Assembly (NCBI RefSeq): GCF_018156225.1
Contig: NZ_JAGTAR010000038.1
Span: 1 to 51,280, forward strand
Source of the DNA: Carboxylicivirga sediminis
Lineage (GTDB): Bacteria > Bacteroidota > Bacteroidia > Bacteroidales > Marinilabiliaceae
DNA: 51,280 bases
Direction: 5' to 3'
Shown piece by piece: positions 34,048 to 43,849 of this stretch. Under the pieces are notes generated by a model. It worked only from the letters and a program-made list of their open reading frames with translations, ran no database searches and was not told the origin of the DNA. Numbering within the stretch: the stretch's first letter is position 1; every line of letters starts with the position of its first letter. Made by a program: the position numbers and the translations under genes.

Positions 34048-35031
34048 TTATTGGGCTTTGTTTAATCGCGCCATCACTTCGCGGGCCAGGCGCTCGCTAT
34101 AGCTGTTGATTTTCCAGTGGTCCGGGCTCCAGCCTTTCAGGAAACGGTGAAAATCGGTCCAGGCAAGCGGGTATAGCTCACGCCATTCCAGTTCAAGTTC
34201 TTCGAAGTCAATATCCGGATGTTTTTCAGATACAGCAGCTCTTAAAGCATCGAAGTAGAAGTCAAGAATCTGTTTCTCCATGCTTTCGCAATCATCCTCA
34301 TACAAACAGCTGCCCACAAAATAGGCTACATCCTTCATGCCGCAGCCGCCACCCACATATTGAAAATCCACTGCCGCCACTTTCTTGCCATCTTCGGAAA
34401 AGCAAAAGTTGGCCAGCTTGGCGTCGCCATGTACAAATGTTTGATATTGGCAGTTGTTCAGTAGCTGGTCGATAGCCGGTGCTGCAGCTTTCAGCTTGGT
34501 ATCATCCATGATGTTCAGTTCATCCGGTCGCGTATCCAAATGCCAGTATGTACCTACTTCCCAAAGTTTATCAGGTGTTTGTTTTAAATAGGTAGCATGG
34601 AAATTTGCCAGCCAACGTAAGCAGGTTTTGATTTCTGTCCAGCCAACACTATTCATTCGCCTGGAGAAACCTGACGCGTTTAAGTCCTCCATTACCATTA
34701 CTACTTCTTCACCAACGTGATTTAACGCCAGGATGTGAGGAGTACGGCAATTATCGTCACAATCCCTATTCCAGAATTCATACCAGGCCGTTTCTACTTG
34801 ATAGGATTTCAACTTGCGCTGATGTGAGAGGTTTGTATTCCAGCCTCTTGGGTGCTTAGTAGTATCCGGTAGTTTAACGTGCTTCACCACAACGCTATTG
34901 TGCTCACCTCCATGCAGCTTTACTCGTATTATCTGTCCATAACCGCTCCATAGGTTCTGGATGATTTCTGTATGGCCAATACCTTGTGCACCGGTGGCTT
35001 GTAATATAATGTCTGTCAACTGTTGATTCAT
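34048..35031 (-). CDS. Choline-kinase-like / aminoglycoside-phosphotransferase-fold kinase
   Basis: 327 residues. [13 protein letters not shown] contains the catalytic HGDxxxxN block and [17 protein letters not shown] the Mg-binding D(F)Q segment of the protein-kinase-like fold. VVVKHVKL supplies the ATP-binding Lys and EVVMVMEDL the hinge. It resembles CHK/EcKinase-like (DUF1679) enzymes that phosphorylate small alcohols such as choline, ethanolamine or ecdysteroids. The place in a phospholipid-related operon suggests a lipid head-group precursor as substrate, by inference. Confidence 0.8.
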   Translation of the reverse strand: MNQQLTDIILQATGAQGIGHTEIIQNLWSGYGQIIRVKLHGGEHNSVVVKHVKLPDTTKHPRGWNTNLSHQRKLKSYQVETAWYEFWNRDCDDNCRTPHILALNHVGEEVVMVMEDLNASGFSRRMNSVGWTEIKTCLRWLANFHATYLKQTPDKLWEVGTYWHLDTRPDELNIMDDTKLKAAAPAIDQLLNNCQYQTFVHGDAKLANFCFSEDGKKVAAVDFQYVGGGCGMKDVAYFVGSCLYEDDCESMEKQILDFYFDALRAAVSEKHPDIDFEELELEWRELYPLAWTDFHRFLKGWSPDHWKINSYSERLAREVMARLNKAQ

Positions 35032-35076
35032 GTCTGCCCTTGATAATTGAGGCGCAAAGATACTATTTTTGCTTTT

Positions 35077-37755
35077 TTATGTTTCAAGCATTGCCTTAAG
35101 CACCTTGTAATCGGTTTTGCCGGTGCCCAATACAGGTATCTCATCAATGCTGATCACTTCGCGAAGTTTCGCAATGGGAGCCACACCGTTTTTGAGTAAG
35201 TGCTCATTGGCTTCTTTCAGGTCAATGTTATCTTTTGTAAACAATGCGATACGCGGTGGCTGGCTCTTGTCGCTGCCCTCCACTGCCAGTACTTGCTCAT
35301 CATCTCTGCCGTATTTGTCGAGTAGTATTTTTTCGATGAATGGCAGGCTTATCATCTCACCGGCAATTTTTATAAACCGCTTGAGACGCCCTGTAATAAA
35401 CAGGTAGCCTTCCTCATCCAGATATCCCAGGTCGCCTGTTTTGTAATAGCATTTCCCATCAATGGTCTCAAACGGATGCAGTTCCGGTTGGTTCAAATAG
35501 CCATCAAACACATTTGGGCCACTTACATATATCATTCCTGGTTGCCCGACAGGCAGTGCTTCGTTGGTTTCTAAATTCAATATCTTAGCTTCAATGCCTG
35601 GCAGAAACCGGCCAACGCTGTTGAGCTTTTGTTTGACCTGAGGATTGAGCGTTAGCACAGGAGAACATTCGGTAATGCCGTAGCCTTCGAGGATGAGTCC
35701 GCTATCGGTGACTGCTTCAAAATGTTCTTTTAAGGATATAGGCATAGCTTCGGCACCCGATATAGCAAATTTCACCGATTTAAATGCATAGGCAGCACTG
35801 GTGCCCTCGGCCAGTAAAAGCTTCAGGAAGCCTGGTGTGCCAACCAATACATTGGCTTTGATGTGTTTCAGAATGCGCAGCACTTCACGTGAATCAGTTG
35901 GGTTGGGTGTATAGCCCACTTTTATAGCTGTTAGCAAGGGCATAATGTTGAGTACCGTAAAGCCAAAGCTGTGAAATGGTGGCAGAAACGATAGAAATAC
36001 CTGGTTATTATCGATATCAACCAGCTGAAATGCTGCGGACAGGTTGCTGACGATATTGTTGTGTGATAATGGCACCGCTTTGGGCATGGCCTCGCTACCC
36101 GATGTAAACAGGATAACTGCGGTGTCCGGTTTGTTTTTAGTATTTATTAAAAGCTGTGGGAATTTAGCTTTTAAGGCTCCTTTAAGCTTTGTGATCAGTG
36201 ATATCTGAGGTACTTTCTTCTCGAGTAGAATGATCTTATTCTTTATCTCCTCAGGAAGCTGTTCATCAATCTTATCAACAAATGCTCCCGCTGAAAGTAT
36301 AGTCTGAACGCCTGTCGTTGCCAGGCAGTGCAAAAGCACTTTTTTGCCAACGGTCCAGTTAAGCATCACCGGCACTTTTCCGGCCAGATAACAGGCTGCA
36401 ATCAGCAAAGTGGTGCTTTGTAAGGCGGGTAGCAATATACCCACATGCTGCTCTTTGCTCTCTTTTTTTAGCAACTCGGCTACTACGCATGCTTTTAAAA
36501 AGAACTCTTTACGGGTAGTGGAGCCTAGCATGGCATCGTAACAAAACGGATCATTTCCATGTTTGGAAAAGGTGTTGATGAACTGCTGAAGTATGGTGCC
36601 GTCATTGCTAATAGTCAGTCGCTTTACCTCGCTAAGAGGACGCTGCAGTGTCGAAGGTTTCAGATCACTCTCACTTTTAAATTGCCCCATTGCTACCAGG
36701 CATAAATCTTCAACGGTCTTTATGTCATTGATTTGAGGAGCCGAAAAGCTAGGAAACTGATTCTCCACTTCAGATATGATTTCCACAATATTGAGCGAGT
36801 CTGCACCTAAATCCAATTGTAAGTAGCTTTTTTGCTCAATGGTTTGTGCATCTATTTCCAGGATGGATGCTATACAGGCTTGTACCTTTGAAAAAACAGC
36901 ACTAGGTATTGTTACATTGGATGCTGATGATTGCTTTTTTAATACTTTATCTGAACCTGCAATCTTTTCTGGCAGTTCTCTTTTTACTGGAGGTGATATG
37001 AAGTGATAGCGGATGTAGGATACTGCTTCTTCTCCTTTTATATTATAAATACTCTCCAGGTAACGGTTAAACTCCGCTTTGCCCTCACGACTTTTGGCTC
37101 TTGATTCAGCTGTAATATTAACGAATTCAATGTTAATCGTTCTTCGAGGCATAAAGAACAATAGGTTTGACAACACAAGCCCAACTGATTTAAACAGAGT
37201 AGGGAAGAATGAAGGAGATTGCCCCATCCATGCCTTTGACCAGCGGCTGCCCCACAGTCCTGAAATGCGAACGGCTATTACTTCTGCACCATCTGGCATG
37301 TTTTGAACGCTTAATTGTGCGCTTTGTTTATTGATAATGCGCTCAAAGCCCTGAGCTGCAATCTGACCACTTGGGTATAGAACGATGTTTTTGTTCATCA
37401 TCAGTCCTTTGTCAACCGATGATACAATTTGTTTCAACACATTGGTGTTGCGGCTGCCGCCTTCGAGGTCACTTACACGTACAGCTCCCCATGCTTTGAA
37501 CAGCCATTTGGCAACAGGGATATCAAAGTAGGAGGCTAGCATAACGGGCACTGCTGTTGTGTATTTGTACAAATAGGCAAACAGCAGAATGGGATCCATA
37601 ATGGCCTGGTGATTCGGCAGAATCAGTTTGGGTGATTGACTGTTTAGCGTTTCCCGCCCCTTTACGTTTACCTTGTATCGAGCTCCAAGAATAAAACGCA
37701 GGAGGGCAAACAGCCCTTTAGCTAAGCCTATTATGATTGGGTGATGTTGTTTCAT
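35077..37755 (-). CDS. Three-domain acyltransferase-ACP-acyl ligase (Aas-like)
   Basis: 892 residues from the ATG at 37755 (an upstream TTG start is unlikely). Residues 1-250: PlsC-type 1-acylglycerol-phosphate acyltransferase with NHQAIMD (His49, Asp54; HX4D). Residues 280-355: acyl carrier protein with LGADSLNIVEI, Ser320 being the phosphopantetheine site. Residues 385-892: acyl-AMP ligase with LFTSGSEAMPKAVPLSHNN and EGYGITECSPV. E. coli Aas has the first and last parts (about 719 residues) and uses separate ACP; here ACP is built in. It follows an LplT-like transporter gene by 91 bases. The likely role is re-acylation of lysophospholipid taken up from outside. Confidence 0.88.
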   Translation of the reverse strand: MKQHHPIIIGLAKGLFALLRFILGARYKVNVKGRETLNSQSPKLILPNHQAIMDPILLFAYLYKYTTAVPVMLASYFDIPVAKWLFKAWGAVRVSDLEGGSRNTNVLKQIVSSVDKGLMMNKNIVLYPSGQIAAQGFERIINKQSAQLSVQNMPDGAEVIAVRISGLWGSRWSKAWMGQSPSFFPTLFKSVGLVLSNLLFFMPRRTINIEFVNITAESRAKSREGKAEFNRYLESIYNIKGEEAVSYIRYHFISPPVKRELPEKIAGSDKVLKKQSSASNVTIPSAVFSKVQACIASILEIDAQTIEQKSYLQLDLGADSLNIVEIISEVENQFPSFSAPQINDIKTVEDLCLVAMGQFKSESDLKPSTLQRPLSEVKRLTISNDGTILQQFINTFSKHGNDPFCYDAMLGSTTRKEFFLKACVVAELLKKESKEQHVGILLPALQSTTLLIAACYLAGKVPVMLNWTVGKKVLLHCLATTGVQTILSAGAFVDKIDEQLPEEIKNKIILLEKKVPQISLITKLKGALKAKFPQLLINTKNKPDTAVILFTSGSEAMPKAVPLSHNNIVSNLSAAFQLVDIDNNQVFLSFLPPFHSFGFTVLNIMPLLTAIKVGYTPNPTDSREVLRILKHIKANVLVGTPGFLKLLLAEGTSAAYAFKSVKFAISGAEAMPISLKEHFEAVTDSGLILEGYGITECSPVLTLNPQVKQKLNSVGRFLPGIEAKILNLETNEALPVGQPGMIYVSGPNVFDGYLNQPELHPFETIDGKCYYKTGDLGYLDEEGYLFITGRLKRFIKIAGEMISLPFIEKILLDKYGRDDEQVLAVEGSDKSQPPRIALFTKDNIDLKEANEHLLKNGVAPIAKLREVISIDEIPVLGTGKTDYKVLKAMLET

Positions 37756-37846
37756 GCTTATGAAATTAATGCTAGTCAAATGTTTGTATATCTAGTCTTA
37801 TACAACGTTGAATAGTTGTTATGATTTTCCGTCCTTTGTTTAACAA

Positions 37847-39088
37847 CTACAGCGCCTTCAGTTTGTTGGCACCTGGAATTCGCAGCCATGCGACAATTGT
37901 GATGATAAGCGTAATAACTGCAACGGCTGCAAACACCATAAGTGAGTTGGCCATTGTTTCAACCAATCCAAAGATGCCTGCTGATACCAGGATAAAGGTA
38001 AACAGCATTAGGTTGTTATAAGCAAGTATTAGTCCCAGCTTACGCCCGTGCACGCGATCCTGAATAAATGAATTTAAAGGTATTTTAAAAATACCGGCAA
38101 AAAAGGCTGTCAGTACAATTAATACAGTGAACAATATGGTGGAAGGATTGACGATGAAGATGGTGGAAACACACAGTAGCATGCCTGTTCCGCCAATTGG
38201 CACCAGGTACATCTTCAGTTTCTTGTTGGAGATAACACCAGTCAAATAGCAGCCTGCTCCAATGCCAACAGCAACCAATGCCATAATGGTGCTGGTGGCT
38301 GTATCTGATAGTTGAAGCATATTGCGACAGTGCACTGTGATGTTCATCTGTAGTAAAGAACCAATGGCCCAAAAAGTAGCCAGACCAATAATCACAATAT
38401 TCAAACCCTTAATTTGCTTGCTCCATTTATAAGAGCGAATGAGGAAAAGAATCGGATTGAGCGTTGTTTCATCTTCATCATCAGGTACCGTTTCTTTTGG
38501 AGCGATTTTTAAGCTGAAAAGCCAACCTAATACAGCAAAGAAAATAAGGGCAGCACATACGATGAGGGTTCTGTATGGCGATAAGGACTCAATCAGGCTG
38601 ATATCAGATGTAACACCGGCAATGTATGTCCCAATAAGTACGCCCATAAACGTAAGCATTTCCATAGCACCGGTACCGAATGGAATCCCTTCTTTACCAC
38701 CAATATCACGAATGATGCCGTATTTGGCCGGTGAGAACAAGCAGCTTTGCAAGCCCATCAGAAAAATGGCAAACATGGTAATGGTTACATTTTGGAGGAT
38801 GAATCCCACCGATGCAATGGCCATGATGGGAATTTCGTATAGCTTCGCCCGCTGGATAATTTTAGACTTGGCATGATCGCGCGCCAGCTTACCGGCAATG
38901 GGCGAAAAAGCTATATATGGAAGTACAAACAAGGCTGATGCCAGCATGATGACGATGGACTCCTGATCTTTCATCATCCAGGTGGTGGAGATGAAAAATA
39001 CCAGGTATTTAAGGTAGTTATCGTTCAGTACACCTAAAAAGTTGGTGATGAAAAGCGGGAGCCAGCTTGTTTTAACTGATTTATTCAT
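37847..39088 (-). CDS. LplT-like lysophospholipid transporter (MFS)
   Basis: 413 residues with twelve hydrophobic segments. N-terminal ITNFLGVLNDNYLKYLVFF and the SPAKYGIIRDIGGKEGIPFGTGAM block are characteristic of LplT, the inner-membrane lysophospholipid flippase that works with Aas. Its gene sits just upstream of the Aas-like fusion, as in E. coli where the two are adjacent or fused. A 9-bp inverted repeat (TAGTTGTTA, arms 37813-37821 and 37841-37849) overlaps its stop but has no T-run. Confidence 0.87.
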   Translation of the reverse strand: MNKSVKTSWLPLFITNFLGVLNDNYLKYLVFFISTTWMMKDQESIVIMLASALFVLPYIAFSPIAGKLARDHAKSKIIQRAKLYEIPIMAIASVGFILQNVTITMFAIFLMGLQSCLFSPAKYGIIRDIGGKEGIPFGTGAMEMLTFMGVLIGTYIAGVTSDISLIESLSPYRTLIVCAALIFFAVLGWLFSLKIAPKETVPDDEDETTLNPILFLIRSYKWSKQIKGLNIVIIGLATFWAIGSLLQMNITVHCRNMLQLSDTATSTIMALVAVGIGAGCYLTGVISNKKLKMYLVPIGGTGMLLCVSTIFIVNPSTILFTVLIVLTAFFAGIFKIPLNSFIQDRVHGRKLGLILAYNNLMLFTFILVSAGIFGLVETMANSLMVFAAVAVITLIITIVAWLRIPGANKLKAL

Positions 39089-39106
39089 AGCAAATGGTTT
39101 AATTAA

Positions 39107-39135
39107 GGGGTAAGTACAGTGATGTGACTTACCCC
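39107..39135 (-). terminator. Hairpin after the DUF2339-like gene
   Basis: GGGGTAAGT (39107-39115) pairs perfectly with ACTTACCCC (39127-39135). On the minus strand it is followed by TTAATTAAA, a weak U-tract. It separates the DUF2339-like gene from the lplT transcript. Confidence 0.6.
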
Positions 39136-39192
39136 TGCAAATATAAACGATGCAAACTTTATCTTCACGTTATGGCTGAATATTAAAGCAGC

Positions 39193-40782
39193 CTAGTCGT
39201 GTTCAGGTGTGAATGGCTGTTTGTTAGCCTCCGCTTCAGCCTTCTCTTTATCAAGCCAGTATTTGTTGATACGGGCAATACCTAAAGTCAGCAGGCCAAT
39301 GATGGAAAGAAACAACATTTTGCTGATGCTGGCATCTCCTGATATATCCCAGAAAAACACCTTTGCTGTCGTGATGATTAATACCAGTGAGCCCATAACT
39401 CTGAAGGCTGCTGCCCTCGTATGTGCTCCCCATGCAAAAATAAACAGAGCATAAATGATGTATGAGAAAGAAATTGCTAAAGAACGACTCATAAAAGTGA
39501 TGTCGTAGGCTATCCAAAGATTTTTAATCTGAATAGTAACCAAACCGGCAACAATGATATTGGCAGCTATAGCCATCATTGTACTCAGGTTGGGACTTTT
39601 TGCCTGCTCAACTTTTGATCCATAAAAGCCAAAGGCCGCCAAAGCCATCCAGGTAAGAGCACCAGCATTAAAAAATGGCAGGTATTTTACACCAAATAAT
39701 TCTATCCATTGTACATCCCAGGCTACTGTAAACCAGTAGATGATAAGCATCAGCCAGGCTGCGTAACTCACGTAAATCAATTCAAATGTTTTGGTGAATC
39801 GGCCAATGGAATAGGTGCTGATGACTACCAATAACCATAGCAAGGTGGTGAATACATACTCAAGACCATAAATACTCATTGGCTGGATGTTGGATGCAGA
39901 AATAGCAAACAGCAGCAAGCCCAGGCATGTGTAAATAATGGCAGGGAATGGCTTTTTATCCGATAGATAATAGATAAATGAGGATGTTGCCATGAAGCCT
40001 AGCCCAACAATTAACAATGGAATTGTGAATGTAATCTCGAAGCTTCCCAGAATGTATATCGACCAAAAGATAAACAGCATGGCATTAATAAGGCTCAGGT
40101 AAAGATTCGATCCGGTGAAGCGATCTTTTTCGTAATACGAGGCGAAAATAATGCCGCCCATATAGGTAGCAAAAAGTGATGCCGCATAAAAGAATGGTCG
40201 GCCCCATGTCAATGGATCGAAATAAATAAAGTAGGTGGCGTAGATGAGCACCGTAATGGCGAATGCCATGGCGCGTAATTCAATCCAACGCTTAGATATG
40301 CTGACATATAGAGCGCCAACGTTGAGGATTAACACGTAGGCAAACAACAGCCAGTCGTGATGAGGCTCTGCTTTCATAAACAGTGGCGAAAGTAAACCAC
40401 CCATGATGCTGATGAATATGAGGCCTCTCAGGTCGTAGCGGTAACTCATAAAGGTGGTGAGTGCCGTCAGGCTGAGCACGGAAATAAATGTGATGTTGTA
40501 AGGCCAGTTAAGGCTGGTGCTGAATGCTACATAAGAGAATGTGGCATACACAACGCTCATGCCGGTTCCGGCCAGCAACTGACAAGTGTTTAACTGGTTC
40601 TTGCGGTAATTGCTGAATCCGGCAAACAGCAAGGTTAAGCCGATGGTAAAGCCCGAAAGAACTCTTAATTCTGCAGGAAACCAATTGTTTTCAAATACAA
40701 TTTTTAAAAAGTAGGTGAATGATGAAAACAAGAACAGAATGCCCAATGTGGTTATCCAATGTTTCTTAATTAATTCAATCAT
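39193..40782 (-). CDS. DUF2339-like polytopic membrane protein
   Basis: 529 residues from the ATG at 40782 (a GTG start lies 36 bases upstream). About fifteen to seventeen hydrophobic segments separated by very short loops, with YRYDLRGLIFISIMGGLLSP resembling the conserved core of DUF2339. The C-terminal 20 residues are charged. Function unknown. It lies 104 bases upstream of lplT on the same strand, with a hairpin between. Confidence 0.75.
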   Translation of the reverse strand: MIELIKKHWITTLGILFLFSSFTYFLKIVFENNWFPAELRVLSGFTIGLTLLFAGFSNYRKNQLNTCQLLAGTGMSVVYATFSYVAFSTSLNWPYNITFISVLSLTALTTFMSYRYDLRGLIFISIMGGLLSPLFMKAEPHHDWLLFAYVLILNVGALYVSISKRWIELRAMAFAITVLIYATYFIYFDPLTWGRPFFYAASLFATYMGGIIFASYYEKDRFTGSNLYLSLINAMLFIFWSIYILGSFEITFTIPLLIVGLGFMATSSFIYYLSDKKPFPAIIYTCLGLLLFAISASNIQPMSIYGLEYVFTTLLWLLVVISTYSIGRFTKTFELIYVSYAAWLMLIIYWFTVAWDVQWIELFGVKYLPFFNAGALTWMALAAFGFYGSKVEQAKSPNLSTMMAIAANIIVAGLVTIQIKNLWIAYDITFMSRSLAISFSYIIYALFIFAWGAHTRAAAFRVMGSLVLIITTAKVFFWDISGDASISKMLFLSIIGLLTLGIARINKYWLDKEKAEAEANKQPFTPEHD

Positions 40783-40957
40783 GATCGTCAAATTTGGGTT
40801 ATACTTTAATTTGTTCACGGTGTAAACTTACGGCACAGCCAGAGTCTAAAGCAAACCATAAATTGATAAGAAAGGACATTTAAAAATGTTTATATAGTGT
40901 GATTAAGGTCATAAAATAAGTAACTTAGGGTTTAAATAAAGGACTTTAAATAATGCT

Positions 40958-42466
40958 ATGGATGCCCTTGTTGATATCATAAATACCCTTTCAAAACCGG
41001 AAGTCAGTGAATTTGCTTCATTCATAAATCGTCAAAAGCAGAAGACGAATCGAAAAGATTTGGATCTTTTCTGGTTGTTGTATAAAGAAGGCGAGTTGAG
41101 CTCCGAGGATGCTGTCAGTCGACTCTATCCTGATGGCAATCAGGTGGCTTATCATGCTTTGCGTAAAAAGCTAATGAAGCATCTGACGGACTTCATATAC
41201 TTTAAGCAGTTGCGAAATGATTATACGGCTGAAGCACAGGTTTCGGCACAAGTGGCTATGGCCCGATATCTCAAGGAGTTTGACATCGTTCATCTCGCCT
41301 GGAAGAAGTTAAAGAAAGCGGAGCAGCTGGCTGTGAATAATGAGCAGTATGCATTGGCCAATCAGATTTGTCGACTTCAATTGGAAATGCCTCTGGATAA
41401 GCTTAATGAGCGAATTGATGTGGTTTTGTCCAAAAAGAAGCGTTACCTGCGTCTGGCCATTGAAGATGACAAGATTGATACAGCCTATAAGGTGATTCAG
41501 CATCATTTACAAAAATCCAAAGTGCAAGGTGAAATAGTTGATTTGCAACACATCATTGAACAAACATTGGAGGAGTTTGAACTCACACAGGCTATTTCCA
41601 ACAGACCGTCGGTGGTGTATCGCCTGATGTCCATCGTACGAAGTGCCGCCAAATCACGTAAAGCCTATTATGAGTTTGAGCCTGTTTTGTTACATTTTTA
41701 TCGCAACATGGAGGTGTTACCCAGTGCATCGGCCAATGATATAGTCTATGTGGCCCGTCTGCAATATATGGTGGCCCATACGCTTTTCCGTAATAAGAAG
41801 TTTAGTTTATCGCTCGATTACATTTACCTGTTAAGAGAACAAATGCGCAAGGTAGCCCGGAGCGAATACACGCGTCTGCTACCCCGTTTTACACAGCTGT
41901 ATTGTGCATTACGCTTTTTTACAGGGCATATCAATGAAGCAATTCGTATGGTTGATGCTGCCTTTATGCAAAAATTGCGATTAAAGCCTGAAGAGGTGCT
42001 AAACCTGAAGCTAAACAAAGCTATCTATCATTTCTATAATACTGAATACAAAGTGGCACTGCAGGAGTTAATGAGTATTGAGCATAGTAATGCCTGGTGT
42101 TCCAAAATTGCGGGTGTTGAGTGGGTGATAAAAAAGGAATTTCTGGAAATATATATACAGTTCGAATTAGGTAAGTTCGATATTGCAGCTAACAAGATTC
42201 GTGGCTTGCTAAGGCAGAAAGAGTTATTTGAGAAACGGCCGCAAATGGAGCGTGTAAAGGTATTTTTGCAGTTGGTGAATCAAATAGTTGATGACCCTGC
42301 AGTTGCAGAAACAAGTGAATTTTACCAAGCAGTAGAAACGGCTTTTGACTGGATACCCATTGAACAGGAAGATTTGCATGCATCGGTGTATTACGCCTGG
42401 CTGAAGTCTAAATTTGTAGGTGAGCAGGCCTATAAGGTTCTGCTTGACCTGATACTAATCGAATGA
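40958..42466 (+). CDS. Helical hypothetical protein of Bacteroidota type
   Basis: 502 residues, no signal peptide, almost wholly alpha-helical and rich in Leu, Lys, Glu and Gln. The N-terminal part (DLFWLLYKEGELSSEDAV) is followed by helix pairs spaced as in TPR proteins (for example 150-330). I do not recognise a named family; proteins of this kind are conserved across Bacteroidota without assigned function. It is divergent from the DUF2339-like gene, 175 bases away. Confidence 0.75.
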   Translation: MDALVDIINTLSKPEVSEFASFINRQKQKTNRKDLDLFWLLYKEGELSSEDAVSRLYPDGNQVAYHALRKKLMKHLTDFIYFKQLRNDYTAEAQVSAQVAMARYLKEFDIVHLAWKKLKKAEQLAVNNEQYALANQICRLQLEMPLDKLNERIDVVLSKKKRYLRLAIEDDKIDTAYKVIQHHLQKSKVQGEIVDLQHIIEQTLEEFELTQAISNRPSVVYRLMSIVRSAAKSRKAYYEFEPVLLHFYRNMEVLPSASANDIVYVARLQYMVAHTLFRNKKFSLSLDYIYLLREQMRKVARSEYTRLLPRFTQLYCALRFFTGHINEAIRMVDAAFMQKLRLKPEEVLNLKLNKAIYHFYNTEYKVALQELMSIEHSNAWCSKIAGVEWVIKKEFLEIYIQFELGKFDIAANKIRGLLRQKELFEKRPQMERVKVFLQLVNQIVDDPAVAETSEFYQAVETAFDWIPIEQEDLHASVYYAWLKSKFVGEQAYKVLLDLILIE

Positions 42467-42504
42467 TTTCAACCGTCAGCAACGAGCTATACAAGGAAAA
42501 GTCC

Positions 42505-42512
42505 TAATTTTG
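42505..42512 (+). promoter_or_regulatory. -7 promoter box of the cupin operon
   Basis: TAATTTTG matches TAnnTTTG and lies 31 bases before the cupin ATG. No clear -33 element. Confidence 0.45.
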
Positions 42513-42543
42513 TTCAATTAATTTGAATAGCAACTAAACTTAT

Positions 42544-42882
42544 ATGATTGAAAAGATACCGATAATTGATGAGCACCCTTCAGCCGAAATACCCATTGAT
42601 GGGTTGGTGTCACGATTGATACAGGCTGGCGAACAGCAGTTTGTTTTTATGGAATTTGAAACGGATACGGAAGTAGCCCTTCATTCGCACGAAGCACAAT
42701 GGGGCGTGGTACTGGATGGAGAAATGGAGCTGACAATCGGTAAACAGGTTTTGTTTTTGAAAAAGGGGGATACCTATTACATAAACAAAGGAGAACTGCA
42801 CTCGGCAAAAATTAAAGCAGGCTATAAGGATCTGACCTTATTTAACCAAAAAGACAGGTATAAAACACAAAGTGATACGTAG
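42544..42882 (+). CDS. Cupin-domain protein
   Basis: 112 residues. Motif 1, HSHEAQWGVVLDGEMELTIG, supplies two His and a Glu for a metal; motif 2, GDTYYINKGELHSAKI, supplies the third His. Single small beta barrel. Role unknown; it may sense or bind a small molecule. First gene of a tight trio (2-base gap, then a 10-base overlap). Confidence 0.88.
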   Translation: MIEKIPIIDEHPSAEIPIDGLVSRLIQAGEQQFVFMEFETDTEVALHSHEAQWGVVLDGEMELTIGKQVLFLKKGDTYYINKGELHSAKIKAGYKDLTLFNQKDRYKTQSDT

Positions 42883-42884
42883 TC

Positions 42885-43145
42885 ATGGAAACTGTAATCT
42901 TATCAGCCAAAAACCGCAATGAGTATGTTGAACTGACCACCGGAGTGAAATTGGTAACTATTGAAGTATCGCGACAAAATTGTAAAGATGTGTTGCTCGA
43001 AGTGGTGGATGAACAAGGTCAATCAAAGGGAAAACCACTCGAAAAATGGTTGCCGCAGATAAAAGCTAAAAACATTGCAGGTTTGCGATTTATGATGAAT
43101 GACTTTAGTACAAAACCAATTGAAATTAAGCTGACATGGAAATAA
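42885..43145 (+). CDS. Small hypothetical protein
   Basis: 86 residues, no signal peptide, predicted mainly beta. Two bases separate it from the cupin gene, and its last ten bases overlap the start of the YiiX-like gene, which makes translational coupling likely. Not recognised. Confidence 0.7.
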   Translation: METVILSAKNRNEYVELTTGVKLVTIEVSRQNCKDVLLEVVDEQGQSKGKPLEKWLPQIKAKNIAGLRFMMNDFSTKPIEIKLTWK

Positions 43146-43810
43146 ACAGTTTGGTAAAGTGGTTGTTTCTTGCTCAAATAGTAGTCTTAATGAGTTGTCA
43201 GCCAGCAATAGAAAATAATCATTATCAATCGGGAGATATTCTTTTCAGAGGATATCTAAATAGTACATTATCGCAGGCCATTGATGCAGTAACGCAAACT
43301 GGTAAGGAGCATCACTACACGCACATGGGCCTGGTGGAGGTAGATAGAGATACGGTTTGGGTATTGCACGCAGCTCCAGGTAAAGGAGTTTGTAAAGAGT
43401 TGCTCGAAGATTTTTGCCTGTCAGATTCCGATTCTGTTGTTGTGGGTCATTATCGGGTAAAAGGCCTGAATACAGAGAGTGTTGACACTGCTTTGGCATT
43501 TGCCAATAAGCAATTGGGGCAGCCATATAATTATTCCTACATCCTCGAAGATGAGGGTTTTTACTGCTCCGAGTTTGTTTACGAAGCCTTCGCCTTTGAT
43601 TCGCTCTTTAAACTCAACCCCATGACTTTTATTGATCCGCAAACTGGTGATTTCCATCGAGGCTGGATCAAGCATTATAACGAGCTTGGGATTGCAGTGC
43701 CCGAGGGTGAGATAGGTTGCAATCCCAATGGTATGGCTGCCAATCAGCGATTGGAGTTTTTGGGAATGGTGAAACAGGGGCAAAGAGATGATAAACATCG
43801 GAGCAAGTAA
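43136..43810 (+). CDS. YiiX/YebB-like papain-fold (permuted NlpC/P60) lipoprotein
   Basis: 224 residues. Lipobox LMSC gives a lipidated Cys near residue 22. SGDILFRGY is the family N-terminal block; HYTHMGLVEV holds the catalytic His and FYCSEFVYEAF the catalytic Cys in the permuted order. Such proteins may cut peptidoglycan-type or other amide bonds, or act on lipids. It overlaps the previous gene by ten bases, so its ATG lies inside the preceding coding end. Confidence 0.82.
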   Translation: MEINSLVKWLFLAQIVVLMSCQPAIENNHYQSGDILFRGYLNSTLSQAIDAVTQTGKEHHYTHMGLVEVDRDTVWVLHAAPGKGVCKELLEDFCLSDSDSVVVGHYRVKGLNTESVDTALAFANKQLGQPYNYSYILEDEGFYCSEFVYEAFAFDSLFKLNPMTFIDPQTGDFHRGWIKHYNELGIAVPEGEIGCNPNGMAANQRLEFLGMVKQGQRDDKHRSK

Positions 43811-43849
43811 CAAATTATCAATTCAAGTAGTCAATAATTAAAGTAAGAA

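Noticed and set aside
38439-38876. Plus-strand frame of 145 codons inside the LplT-like gene
   Set aside because: Antisense to a well-supported membrane transporter; composition is that of a shadow frame.
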